NCBI GenBank assembly: GCA_029098305.1
Contig: JAQXOB010000001.1
Span: forward strand, 1 to 64,000
DNA length: 64,000 bases
Direction: 5' to 3'
Source: Clostridia bacterium
Lineage (GTDB): Bacteria > Bacillota > Clostridia > Oscillospirales > Acutalibacteraceae
The notes beneath the pieces were generated by a model. It made no database searches. It had not been told where the DNA came from and was given only the letters and a program-made list of their open reading frames with translations. How positions within the stretch are numbered: position 1 is the first letter of the stretch; every line of letters starts with the position of its first letter. This document shows, piece after piece, positions 9,661 to 18,644 of the stretch. A program made the position numbers and the translations under genes.

Positions 9661-10601
9661 TTTGACGCCTCCTTTTTTGTTCTAACGAACCCAAAAGGTT
9701 TTGTCATGGTGAGGTTTTCTATGTGTGATACTAATATATTCATAAGTATTATTGCAAAGGATACTCCCTCCGGCAATGAACCAAACTGCCTTATCACCAC
9801 AGTGATGATTCCACAGCCTAATGCAAAAACGAGCTTACCGAGTGGATTTATAGGCGATGTGGCATAGTCTGTCGCCATAAAGAAAGCGCCAAGCATGAGT
9901 CCTCCGCTCATAATCTGATAGATAGGAGCTTGACCAAGAACAAGAGAAAATATAGCCACGGTAGAGATATATGTAAGCGGGATTACAGGCGAAATCACCC
10001 TTCGGGCTATCAGATATATACCACCTAATAACAATGCTGCTACACAGGTCTCTCCCAGACATCCTCCCCTAATTCCCATAAACATATTAAAATAATCTAA
10101 CTTAGCATCAGCCATTGCAAGCGGTGTGGCAGAAGAAACAGAATCTATGTTTCCGTTCAGATATGCAAACGGTTCTGTCCACGTGGTCATTTTTGATGGA
10201 AATGACGACAAAAGTATAATTCTGGCTGTGAGGGCTGGATTTACAAAATTTTGCCCTATACCGCCAAACATCTGTTTAACCACAATAATAGCAACCATAC
10301 TTCCAAACATTACTATAAGCGGATTGATGCTCACCGGAAGATTCATAGCAAGTAAAACACCAGTGACAATAGCACTTAAATCGCTTATTGTAGATGTTCT
10401 TTTCATTATCTTTCTGCTAAAATACTCACAAATCACACAGCTACCACAGCTTACAGCATATATTATCAATGCCCTTGGTCCAAATATCAGGCATGATGCT
10501 ATCACAGCTGGCATCAGCGCAAATATAACATCCAGCATTATTCTTTGAGTTGTAATACCGCTTTTAAAATGCGGTGACGGCGAAACTCTTAATTTACTCA
10601 T
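9657..10601 (-). CDS. rnfD: Rnf complex subunit D
   Basis: SPSPHFKSGITTQRIMLDV; SSATPLA flavinylation-like motif. Confidence 0.93.
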   Translation of the reverse strand: MSKLRVSPSPHFKSGITTQRIMLDVIFALMPAVIASCLIFGPRALIIYAVSCGSCVICEYFSRKIMKRTSTISDLSAIVTGVLLAMNLPVSINPLIVMFGSMVAIIVVKQMFGGIGQNFVNPALTARIILLSSFPSKMTTWTEPFAYLNGNIDSVSSATPLAMADAKLDYFNMFMGIRGGCLGETCVAALLLGGIYLIARRVISPVIPLTYISTVAIFSLVLGQAPIYQIMSGGLMLGAFFMATDYATSPINPLGKLVFALGCGIITVVIRQFGSLPEGVSFAIILMNILVSHIENLTMTKPFGFVRTKKEASK

Positions 10602-10645
10602 ACACTCTACTACCCTAACCTTATGTTTTTATAAAAGGCTATACC

Positions 10646-11986
10646 CTATTTGTTAGCTCTTATCATTTGTTTAGCTTCTCTCATCATCTGCACAAGGTGC
10701 TTTCCTGCAGGGCAACTATATGCACAGCATCCGCACTCCATACAGGTCATAACACCTAGTTTTTCCAGACGATTTATATCTTTTTGTTTCATATATGTAT
10801 TAATTATCGGCGGAGTAAGCTTCATAGGACAGCTTGAGGCACATTTTCCACATCTTATGCAGTCTGTTTCTCGCATAAGGTTTGACTCTTCCTCATCGAA
10901 GAGCAACACTGCATTTGTATTCTTCTTAATTACCTCGCTATCACTACTAACTGTTGTACCCATCATAGGGCCACCGAGGATAATTTTCTTTGCGTCGCTT
11001 TTTAGTCCACCGCAAAATTCTACAATATCTTTTATTGATGTGCCTATTGGTGCAATAACATTTTTAGGCTCTTTTACTGCCGAGCCATCCACAGTAATTC
11101 TCTTTGACACAAGTGGCATACCGTTTTTCATATATCTTGATATAAAAGAAACACTGGTGATGTTCATAACAATACATCCCACATCAACAGGAAGTCCTCC
11201 TGTCGGTATCACTCTATTTGTACAGGCTTTCACGAGCACCTTTTCTGCTCCATAAGGGTAGCTTGCCTTAAGCGGAAGCACTCTCACCATATCATCAGGA
11301 TCATATTTGGGGTTATCGGCTATCTGTTTTAACACATCTATAGCATCAGGTTTATTATCCTCAACACCAATTATAACGCGTTTGATACCGATTATATCTT
11401 TAAAAGCATATATTCCGCTAAATACATCCCAAGAATTTTCGATAGCCTCTCTGTGATCTGCGGTAATATATGGCTCACATTCTGCACAATTAATTATCAG
11501 AGTGTCAACCGACTTTCCCTCAGGTACATTGAGCTTGACATGAGCCGGAAATCCTGCACCACCTAATCCAACCAATCCACTTGCTCTCACTGCCTCTGTA
11601 AGCTCTTTCAGATTGTCAACCTTGTGAGGTTTGATGCCATCTATCGGAGTCATAAGGCCATCAGACTTTATTACAATAACGTCGCTTTCTCTTCCTGAAT
11701 AATCTTTTCGTTTGTTTATTTTTTCTACTACGCCGGATACGCTTGAATGTATAGGCACACTCAAAAATTTGTCACTATCGCCTATTATCTGACCTACGTA
11801 TACACTGTCGCCTACTTTTACGGTTGGTATACAGTCATCACCAATATTTTGGTTCATTGAGATTTCTACACGTTCGGGCGGTGGCATAATGACAGACTCG
11901 ATACCGGCAGTGTTTTTGCAATGTGTTACCTTTACACCACCATGAGTTCCATATGGTCTTTTAGGAAATAATAATTCACTTCTCAC
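10646..11986 (-). CDS. rnfC: Rnf complex subunit C
   Basis: GGVKVTHCKNTAG..., GLGGAGFPAHVK, CIRCGKC and CMECGCCAYSCP clusters. Confidence 0.94.
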   Translation of the reverse strand: MRSELLFPKRPYGTHGGVKVTHCKNTAGIESVIMPPPERVEISMNQNIGDDCIPTVKVGDSVYVGQIIGDSDKFLSVPIHSSVSGVVEKINKRKDYSGRESDVIVIKSDGLMTPIDGIKPHKVDNLKELTEAVRASGLVGLGGAGFPAHVKLNVPEGKSVDTLIINCAECEPYITADHREAIENSWDVFSGIYAFKDIIGIKRVIIGVEDNKPDAIDVLKQIADNPKYDPDDMVRVLPLKASYPYGAEKVLVKACTNRVIPTGGLPVDVGCIVMNITSVSFISRYMKNGMPLVSKRITVDGSAVKEPKNVIAPIGTSIKDIVEFCGGLKSDAKKIILGGPMMGTTVSSDSEVIKKNTNAVLLFDEEESNLMRETDCIRCGKCASSCPMKLTPPIINTYMKQKDINRLEKLGVMTCMECGCCAYSCPAGKHLVQMMREAKQMIRANK

Positions 11987-12016
11987 AAACTACTCCTCCT
12001 AAGTATATTCATTTAT

Positions 12017-12045
12017 ATTTTATCATAAACATAATCAACATTCAA
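12017..12045 (-). promoter_or_regulatory. Promoter of rnf operon
   Basis: Minus strand TTGAAT-17 bp-TAAAAT. Confidence 0.5.
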
Positions 12046-12096
12046 CTACATTTTATGGCTTTATTTGCTAAAATATGATGACTGATTTTATAAATG

Positions 12097-12125
12097 TAGA
12101 CTTCTTTCTATCGTTATGATATAAT
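12097..12125 (+). promoter_or_regulatory. Promoter of antiporter gene
   Basis: TAGACT (12097-12102)-17 bp-TATAAT (12120-12125). Confidence 0.5.
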
Positions 12126-12246
12126 ATGCGACGACGAATAGAGCTAAACCATGTGGATTCTTATGAGAGCATAATATATACCCTCACATCATATCTGGAT
12201 GATTAACTCCTGTAATCAAAATTATATTGAAAGAGGGCGTATTTTT

Positions 12247-13533
12247 ATGACCCAGACAGCAAGTATTTTTCTTAGCCTGTCAATTGCCTTGCTTGCAGGA
12301 TTACTTTTGTCAAGACTTGCAAAAAAGGTTCAACTTCCTGCGGTTACCGCATATTTAGTTTCCGGTGTGTTGATCGGTCCGTTTGTTCTCGGAAAATTAG
12401 GTATTCCGGGTATTGGAATCTCTGCAGATCAGATTGAAGGTTTTGGTATAATCTCAGATTTAGCATTAGGATTCATCGCATTTGCAATGGGAAATGAATT
12501 TCGCTTGTCACAACTTAAAAAAATAGGCAAACAAGCGACTTTCATTGGTATTTTTCAAGCATTGTTTACCACAGTTGTGGTTGATGCGGTGCTTATAGCA
12601 CTGCATCTTGCTATACCCGACAAGCTTCCTCTTGAGGCTGCAATCGTGCTTGGATCGGTTGCCACAGCAACAGCACCCGCCGCTACGCTGATGGTAGTAA
12701 AGCAATATAAGGCCAAAGGCCCTGTTACAGACATTCTTCTTCCGGTCGTTGCTATTGATGATGCCGTTGGTCTTGTAGTTTTTGCCATTTCTTTTGGTAT
12801 TGCACGATCACTTAGTTCAAGATCCGTCAATATATTGTCGGTTATTCTTGAACCTTTGCTTGAGGTAGTGCTTTCTTTGCTACTCGGATTTATTATGGGA
12901 TTATTGTTCACGTTGTGCGAACGATATTTCCATTCCCGTTCGAAACGTATGACTGTTTCAGTAACATTCGTTATGATGACAGTTGCGATTTCTTGTCTTG
13001 AATTTAAAATTGGAACGATCCATATTGCTTTTTCTTCGCTTCTTGCTTGCATGATGCTTGGCACAGTGTTCTGTAATATCTGCGATGTTTCGGAGGAACT
13101 TATGGAACGTGCAGATAGGTGGACAACGCCCGTTCTTATTCTGTTCTTCGTTATAAGCGGTGCAGAACTTGAACTTTCCATTTTTACGGATATCATAGTC
13201 GTATTGATCGGCATCATTTATATTGCTTCTCGTTCACTCGGTAAATATTTTGGAGCGGGCATTAGCGCAAAAATGACAAAATGCGACCCAAACATTATAA
13301 AATACCTTGGCATCACCCTATTACCTCAAGCCGGCGTTGCACTTGGTATGGCAATTAAGGCGATGGAACTTGGATCTGATGGTGCAATCGTTAGAAACAT
13401 CACATTATTTGCTGTACTTATTTACGAAATTATTGGTCCTTTCCTTACTAAAATTTCTCTTACAAAAGCCGGAGATATTAATACAGAAGGACGTAAAAGC
13501 GCCAGAGAAAAACATCTTGCGAAAAAGAAATAA
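12247..13533 (+). CDS. Cation:proton antiporter (CPA2-like)
   Basis: Kef/Nha-type membrane protein; ATG 12247 with agaggg RBS preferred over listed start 12199. Confidence 0.85.
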   Translation: MTQTASIFLSLSIALLAGLLLSRLAKKVQLPAVTAYLVSGVLIGPFVLGKLGIPGIGISADQIEGFGIISDLALGFIAFAMGNEFRLSQLKKIGKQATFIGIFQALFTTVVVDAVLIALHLAIPDKLPLEAAIVLGSVATATAPAATLMVVKQYKAKGPVTDILLPVVAIDDAVGLVVFAISFGIARSLSSRSVNILSVILEPLLEVVLSLLLGFIMGLLFTLCERYFHSRSKRMTVSVTFVMMTVAISCLEFKIGTIHIAFSSLLACMMLGTVFCNICDVSEELMERADRWTTPVLILFFVISGAELELSIFTDIIVVLIGIIYIASRSLGKYFGAGISAKMTKCDPNIIKYLGITLLPQAGVALGMAIKAMELGSDGAIVRNITLFAVLIYEIIGPFLTKISLTKAGDINTEGRKSAREKHLAKKK

Positions 13534-13601
13534 CTATTTTTTTGAGCTTCTTTCATAACTAAACTTTAGAAACATAAATAATACGAATGAAATAGCTAAA
13601 T

Positions 13602-13649
13602 AAAAACGCTGTAGTAAATCCAAAAACCGATTTACTACAGCGTTTTTTA
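13602..13649. terminator. Strong hairpin/bidirectional terminator
   Basis: 19-bp arms aaaaacgctgtagtaaatc/gatttactacagcgttttt. Confidence 0.8.
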
Positions 13650-13702
13650 TACTAGCAAAGATAATTACATGGCTTTCAATAACTACACCACATATTGCAA
13701 AA

Positions 13703-13746
13703 GAACTGTCCTTTAGAGTGCAACTCTTAAAGACAGTTCTCTTTTT
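13703..13746. terminator. Terminator hairpin
   Basis: agaactgtccttta.../...taaagacagttctcttttt. Confidence 0.7.
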
Positions 13747-13756
13747 AGTAAAATCA

Positions 13757-13927
13757 TTATTGGTAAAAATCCATAAATGAAACCGGGTTATCGGAGTTGT
13801 TTTGAGCAGGAATCGGAGCATCTCCTTCACTACCATCATTACCGCCGCCCATATCTTCAGAAGCAGTCATAACATCTATTTTTAATAGTAATTCTTCTGT
13901 TATAACCGGTGAGATATACTTTTTCAT
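13757..13927 (-). CDS. 56-aa small peptide, RiPP-precursor-like / unknown
   Basis: MKKYISPVITEELLLKIDVMTASEDMGGGNDGSEGDAPIPAQNNSDNPVSFMDFYQ with strong ggagg RBS; listed ORF start 13984 is upstream. Confidence 0.65.
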   Translation of the reverse strand: MKKYISPVITEELLLKIDVMTASEDMGGGNDGSEGDAPIPAQNNSDNPVSFMDFYQ

Positions 13928-14097
13928 ATTTTTGTCCTCCATTCTGTTAAAATAATTTAATAAGCCTGGAATACTCCATTTCACTTGAAAACATCTCCAA
14001 GCACGTTGATTTTTATTATAAAGATTGATATAGCAAAAAGATTAGTATATATCTATCTGCTTATTTTCCTCTTTAAATACTTATGATATAGTTGAAC

Positions 14098-15597
14098 TTA
14101 CATATGGAATGTAAAATCTTCATTACCAAATGTAATAACATCACCGTTTTTTATTTTACACTCCATCTGCGGAGTAAGAATCATTCCATTAATATAAGTG
14201 TGGTTTGTTGAATTCATATCAACCACAAAGTATTCACCGTTTTTGCAGATGATATTAGCATGGCTTCTGCTGACAGCATTATTATCAGAAATGCAGTAAT
14301 CCACAAAGCTTCTCTCTTTTCCAACCTTAAAGAGTTCCTTTGAAAGCAATATCTTTTCATTATTCTTTTTGCGAATGAGATATGAAACCTGCGGTGTGGA
14401 AGGTGTGTTGACACCTAAGACTGTTGTTTCGCCTGCAGTTGCTCCGCCTAAAACTGTTGTTTCACCAAAGTTCATTTTAGGTGCATTTGATGCTGGAGTA
14501 TTGACAGGAGTAGCAACAGGGATATCAGGCATTTTTACCTGAGTAGAAGATGCCGGTACACCTGTACCTGGAATATTGAAGCCTAGATTCGGATTATTAA
14601 CTGTGTTTGAATTCTTGATGTCTGCCTTAGGAGTATCTTTAACCTCGTTTTTGTCTTTCTTTTTACCAAATAACGAGAAGCCTTTCTTTTCTTTATGCTC
14701 CGCTTTGTTATCCTTTTTATCTTTTTTATCATTTTTGTTTTTCTTAGGATCTTGTTTGGAAGAATCAGCGTTAACACCCGGCACTGCAAATCCGGCAGGC
14801 TTATTTTTATCATTTACCTTTTCTACTTTTTTGTCACCTACAGGCTGTTGCACCGGTGGCTGAGTATTTACAGTATTTGGAACATCATAGATATTCTTAG
14901 GCATCTGGTCTGGTGTGAGGGTTTGCTTCACAACAGTGTTCTGTGGCATCTGCTGTTGTTGAGGCTGTGCAGGTTGCTGCGGTTTACTTGTTTCTTCGTT
15001 CTTTACAGACTTAGGTCCATTGAGCAGTTCATCTATAAATTCAGAGAAACCTTCTATTGAAACAGTTTGATTAGCATTAAGATAAGTAATTAACTTAACT
15101 ACATAATCTGTGTTCTCTGATTGGTCAAACTGTGTGCTAAACACAATATTTTTGAAAAACGGAGCTACCTCTACTCTATGCTCTGCCATTTCCATAAGAG
15201 GCATACACAGCAGGTGAGCTTCACTTGTGCTTACATCAACATAAATATACTCAGGATCTAATAGGAAAGATGATGAATCAATCATATACTCTGTCGATTC
15301 CATAATTGCTTTGAGAACACTTGAAAATACTGTGAGTAGTCTTTTCTTATTAACAATACCGTTGAAGAACTGACTTAAGGATATTTTTGAAGAAATGTTG
15401 TATTTAAAATACTTGTTATTATCAACTTGTGAAAAAATTATTGGCATAACATTGCTAATCTTATTATTTACAACCATGCCCAAGCTAAGTGTATCAATTT
15501 CTTCTCCATCTTGAAGCTCATACACAAGATAAGTGCTTGTGCCATTAGATTCCACATTTAATCTGTTCATATAAATGCCTCCGTTAATTTTAAGCAA
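14098..15597 (-). CDS. FHA domain-containing protein (N-terminal DUF6382-like domain)
   Basis: C-terminal FHA: ISDNNAVSRSHANIICKNGEYFVVDMNSTNHTYING; Lys/Pro-rich linker. Confidence 0.85.
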   Translation of the reverse strand: MLKINGGIYMNRLNVESNGTSTYLVYELQDGEEIDTLSLGMVVNNKISNVMPIIFSQVDNNKYFKYNISSKISLSQFFNGIVNKKRLLTVFSSVLKAIMESTEYMIDSSSFLLDPEYIYVDVSTSEAHLLCMPLMEMAEHRVEVAPFFKNIVFSTQFDQSENTDYVVKLITYLNANQTVSIEGFSEFIDELLNGPKSVKNEETSKPQQPAQPQQQQMPQNTVVKQTLTPDQMPKNIYDVPNTVNTQPPVQQPVGDKKVEKVNDKNKPAGFAVPGVNADSSKQDPKKNKNDKKDKKDNKAEHKEKKGFSLFGKKKDKNEVKDTPKADIKNSNTVNNPNLGFNIPGTGVPASSTQVKMPDIPVATPVNTPASNAPKMNFGETTVLGGATAGETTVLGVNTPSTPQVSYLIRKKNNEKILLSKELFKVGKERSFVDYCISDNNAVSRSHANIICKNGEYFVVDMNSTNHTYINGMILTPQMECKIKNGDVITFGNEDFTFHM

Positions 15598-16921
15598 TAA
15601 ATTTTATAAACGACCATACACCGTCAATCTTTACAGGGCAGAACTTTTCTTCTCCTGAAAAACATTTTGCGTCCTCATACTGTGCTTCGATTACCATTAC
15701 ATTTTCTGATGAAACAAAGCCCCATTTGTTTCCTGTTTTTACAGCTGCTGCATCACATCCAAAAGGCTGTGCATCTTGATATTGGTAGTCAATTACTAAT
15801 TTGCCGGTTGCATCAATAAAGCCCCATTTTTCATCTTTCATAACAGGTGCAAGCTCACCGGTGAAAAATGGCTTTGCATCATCATAAGTATCAGTGCCAA
15901 TTCTAGCTCCGGTAAGATCTATTGGATAATATCCTTTGCCCTCGCCATCGCTTACAAATATAATACCGTTATTACTGCAAATGTTATCTTCATCTATTTT
16001 AACATCGTAGTAAGATTTGTTTTCTTCTACCTTACCACCAAGAGTATTAATCAAATACCATGCACCATCGTACTTTGCCATAGCAACGCCGTTTTTATAA
16101 AGCGTAGCAGCCTCGAAATATCCATTTTGAAGCTTGTTATCAGTAGAGAGGTATCTGTATTTGCCTTCTTCTGTCTTTACTATTGCAAATCCCTCACAGA
16201 AAGAATATGCAATTTCATAATCCTCTGATGTGCTAAGATATTTTTCTCCTTCAAGATCTATGTAGTAGTATTTGCCTTTTTCTTTTCTGACAGCAGCCAA
16301 TGTATCTGTAAATGCAGTGGCATACTCAAAAGGACCAAGATCAAATCTCATATTTGTGTTTAAATAATAATAGCCATCATCTTTCTTTGTAACTGAAAAA
16401 CCGTTATAAAAACGTGATGCACTAGGCACTTGAGCAAAATATGTTTCATACTGGAATGCACTAGCATAGTACAATTCTTTTAGCAAGTCGTTAGAAACAG
16501 AATTATCAAATGCCATTTCTGTTATTTCTTTGCATGACTTATATGTCTTTGTGTCAAGATAATATTGTGCAAGCTTTTCGTAGCATCTGTTGTCTTGCGG
16601 AAAAACAGATATTGCTGTTCTCATAAGTTCAGTAAATCGTGTGTAACGCTTTGCCTCAACGTACACATCGGATAAAGCGAGATAATTTTCTATAGATGGA
16701 TCAAGAGAAAGTATATTCTCATAACATTCACAAGCCTTACCATATCCACCCAGTAATAGCTGTTCGTCGCCTATTTCTTTATAATAGGCAATTTGATTAA
16801 CGGTTTCCTCAGGAAGCTCTTCTTCATCCTTTTGAAAATATAGAGTAACCGTATATATAGAGCCTAACGCAACTATTAGTGAGAGAAGCAGTGCAATAAC
16901 AGTCTTGCTCATTATAACCAT
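15590..16921 (-). CDS. TPR and WG-repeat membrane-anchored protein
   Basis: N-terminal TM; TPR-like helices; WG repeats (KWGFIDATGKLVIDYQYQDAQPF, KWGFVSSENVMVIEAQYEDAKCF). Confidence 0.8.
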   Translation of the reverse strand: MVIMSKTVIALLLSLIVALGSIYTVTLYFQKDEEELPEETVNQIAYYKEIGDEQLLLGGYGKACECYENILSLDPSIENYLALSDVYVEAKRYTRFTELMRTAISVFPQDNRCYEKLAQYYLDTKTYKSCKEITEMAFDNSVSNDLLKELYYASAFQYETYFAQVPSASRFYNGFSVTKKDDGYYYLNTNMRFDLGPFEYATAFTDTLAAVRKEKGKYYYIDLEGEKYLSTSEDYEIAYSFCEGFAIVKTEEGKYRYLSTDNKLQNGYFEAATLYKNGVAMAKYDGAWYLINTLGGKVEENKSYYDVKIDEDNICSNNGIIFVSDGEGKGYYPIDLTGARIGTDTYDDAKPFFTGELAPVMKDEKWGFIDATGKLVIDYQYQDAQPFGCDAAAVKTGNKWGFVSSENVMVIEAQYEDAKCFSGEEKFCPVKIDGVWSFIKFIA

Positions 16922-17592
16922 CCTCCAATACCAAGAAACATAGCAATCATCATGCCTGCTAGAGCAAATGGCCCGGCAGGAACAACAGATTTTTTATTTT
17001 TTTTCTTTCTTAACATCATAACTATACCATAAACCGCTGTCAAAAGAACTGTATATACTATTACATTAAAAACCGCAAAGGGTCCCATCAAAATACCAAG
17101 TACAGAAAACAGTTTTATATCACCCATTCCGACAGCTCCTTTTGAAAACAAGGCAGATAATCCGAATACACCGCCTCCAAGTAAGAGTCCGAGTCCTGCG
17201 TTTATTAAAAGGGTTTTTATATTAGCATCTTTTGCCAGAACCTCATATGAAAAGAAAACAAAGTATGAGAAAAATGCGAAAATTATCAGCTTATTTGGAA
17301 TTATTTGCTTTTTAAGATCAACATATGCAACAGCTGTTAGGAATTCGAAAATAAATAGCTGTTTAAGAGATTTTTCTAAGGCATCCCCTAATTTCCAATG
17401 TGACCAGAACATCATTCCTATGCCAAAACACATAAGAAAAAATAAAACAATTTTATTTTTTCTAAAGCGTAATACTGATTTTAGTTTAGCCGGTAGTCCC
17501 TTTTGGGCTCTTATGTCGCCAAAATTTATATACACCATTACCAAGATTGATAAAAGTATTGGGGCTAAAATCATAATAATTGTTTCAAGCAT
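16912..17592 (-). CDS. A24 family prepilin peptidase (TadV/CpaA-like)
   Basis: GMGDIKLFSVLG (GxGD) and VDLKKQIIPN motifs; multi-TM. Confidence 0.88.
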   Translation of the reverse strand: MLETIIMILAPILLSILVMVYINFGDIRAQKGLPAKLKSVLRFRKNKIVLFFLMCFGIGMMFWSHWKLGDALEKSLKQLFIFEFLTAVAYVDLKKQIIPNKLIIFAFFSYFVFFSYEVLAKDANIKTLLINAGLGLLLGGGVFGLSALFSKGAVGMGDIKLFSVLGILMGPFAVFNVIVYTVLLTAVYGIVMMLRKKKNKKSVVPAGPFALAGMMIAMFLGIGGWL

Positions 17593-17624
17593 AAAATGAC
17601 ACCCTCAGTGTTTGAATTTAAATA

Positions 17625-18608
17625 TCATCCAACCGCGGGTAAACTTGTATTTGGGGTTGGATTTTGTTTATCTGTATTTTTCTTCATACTATAACCACTA
17701 GCTTTTGACACAGTCAAATCTCCACCAAGCCAAGCTCTAGTAGAAGCGCTCTGTGCAAATGTTACCTTAAAATCACCTAAAAGCGGAAAGATTTCTACAT
17801 CATAGGTGACGATCAAATTAACGTTTGTTGGCGAAGAAGGAGCGAATACAGAAGATTTTTTAAAATTAAGCCCTGAAATTCCGTCCTTTACACCAAGTCC
17901 CATTAATCTTTCATTAGCATAGGTCTCTTCATCTATACCTTCGTTGTTTGCACCAAGATAAGATGTTGTAATAGATTCTCCAAGTGAAGCACCAAACATA
18001 TATGATGTTTTTGAGTTAAGCCCATATTTGCCAAGCTGCATAATAAAATTAACAGGATCATCAGACATAGTCTTCAAGCCTGAGCGAATTGTTTCATATG
18101 TGCTTGTCAAAGTACCGTCTTCCCCATTAACAGAGTTGATAACTACTGATGTTGCATCACCAACAGACATTTCTGAATCTGTACTGTCTCCTTTGCTCTT
18201 GAACCCGCTATACAGCGAATAGATACCTGATGCCAAGCCTCCCGGAGACATAAATGAATCCATTTCCTTGCCAAGCTGTGAGTTTGAACCATTGTTAATT
18301 ACATCATTAACTGCATTGTATCCGTTGTTAATAGCATTTGATGTGTTTACTGCTGTATTTGCTGCATTAGTTGCATCACCCGATACATCCACAGTAACAT
18401 AATAAAGACCTGTGGCTTCATAGAGATACATCATCTGTGAAAGCTCTAATGCTGATTTGTCTAGTGCATTTTGTACGGTCGCCTGCACTCTACAAGCATT
18501 TATTAATGTAAGCAGTCCAACCATAACAATACTGAAGAAAACCATAGATATTGAAGCTTCAATAGTTAGCGAGCCATCTTCTTTTTTCAATTTTTTAAAA
18601 AGCTTCAC
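17625..18608 (-). CDS. TadE-like pilus assembly protein
   Basis: EDGSLTIEASISMVFFSIVMVGLLTLINACR N-terminal pseudopilin-like segment; operon context. Confidence 0.75.
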   Translation of the reverse strand: MKLFKKLKKEDGSLTIEASISMVFFSIVMVGLLTLINACRVQATVQNALDKSALELSQMMYLYEATGLYYVTVDVSGDATNAANTAVNTSNAINNGYNAVNDVINNGSNSQLGKEMDSFMSPGGLASGIYSLYSGFKSKGDSTDSEMSVGDATSVVINSVNGEDGTLTSTYETIRSGLKTMSDDPVNFIMQLGKYGLNSKTSYMFGASLGESITTSYLGANNEGIDEETYANERLMGLGVKDGISGLNFKKSSVFAPSSPTNVNLIVTYDVEIFPLLGDFKVTFAQSASTRAWLGGDLTVSKASGYSMKKNTDKQNPTPNTSLPAVG

Positions 18609-18644
18609 AATTATCCCTCTCTTCTATATATTTATATACAAGCT

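Noticed and set aside
10126-10548. 140-aa + strand ORF
   Set aside because: Antisense shadow of rnfD.
12555-13217. 220-aa minus ORF
   Set aside because: Antisense shadow of the antiporter gene; no RBS or motif.
14583-14863. Overlapping ORFs in three frames over a Lys/Asp-rich stretch
   Set aside because: Low-complexity linker of the FHA protein creates open alternative frames; no independent support.
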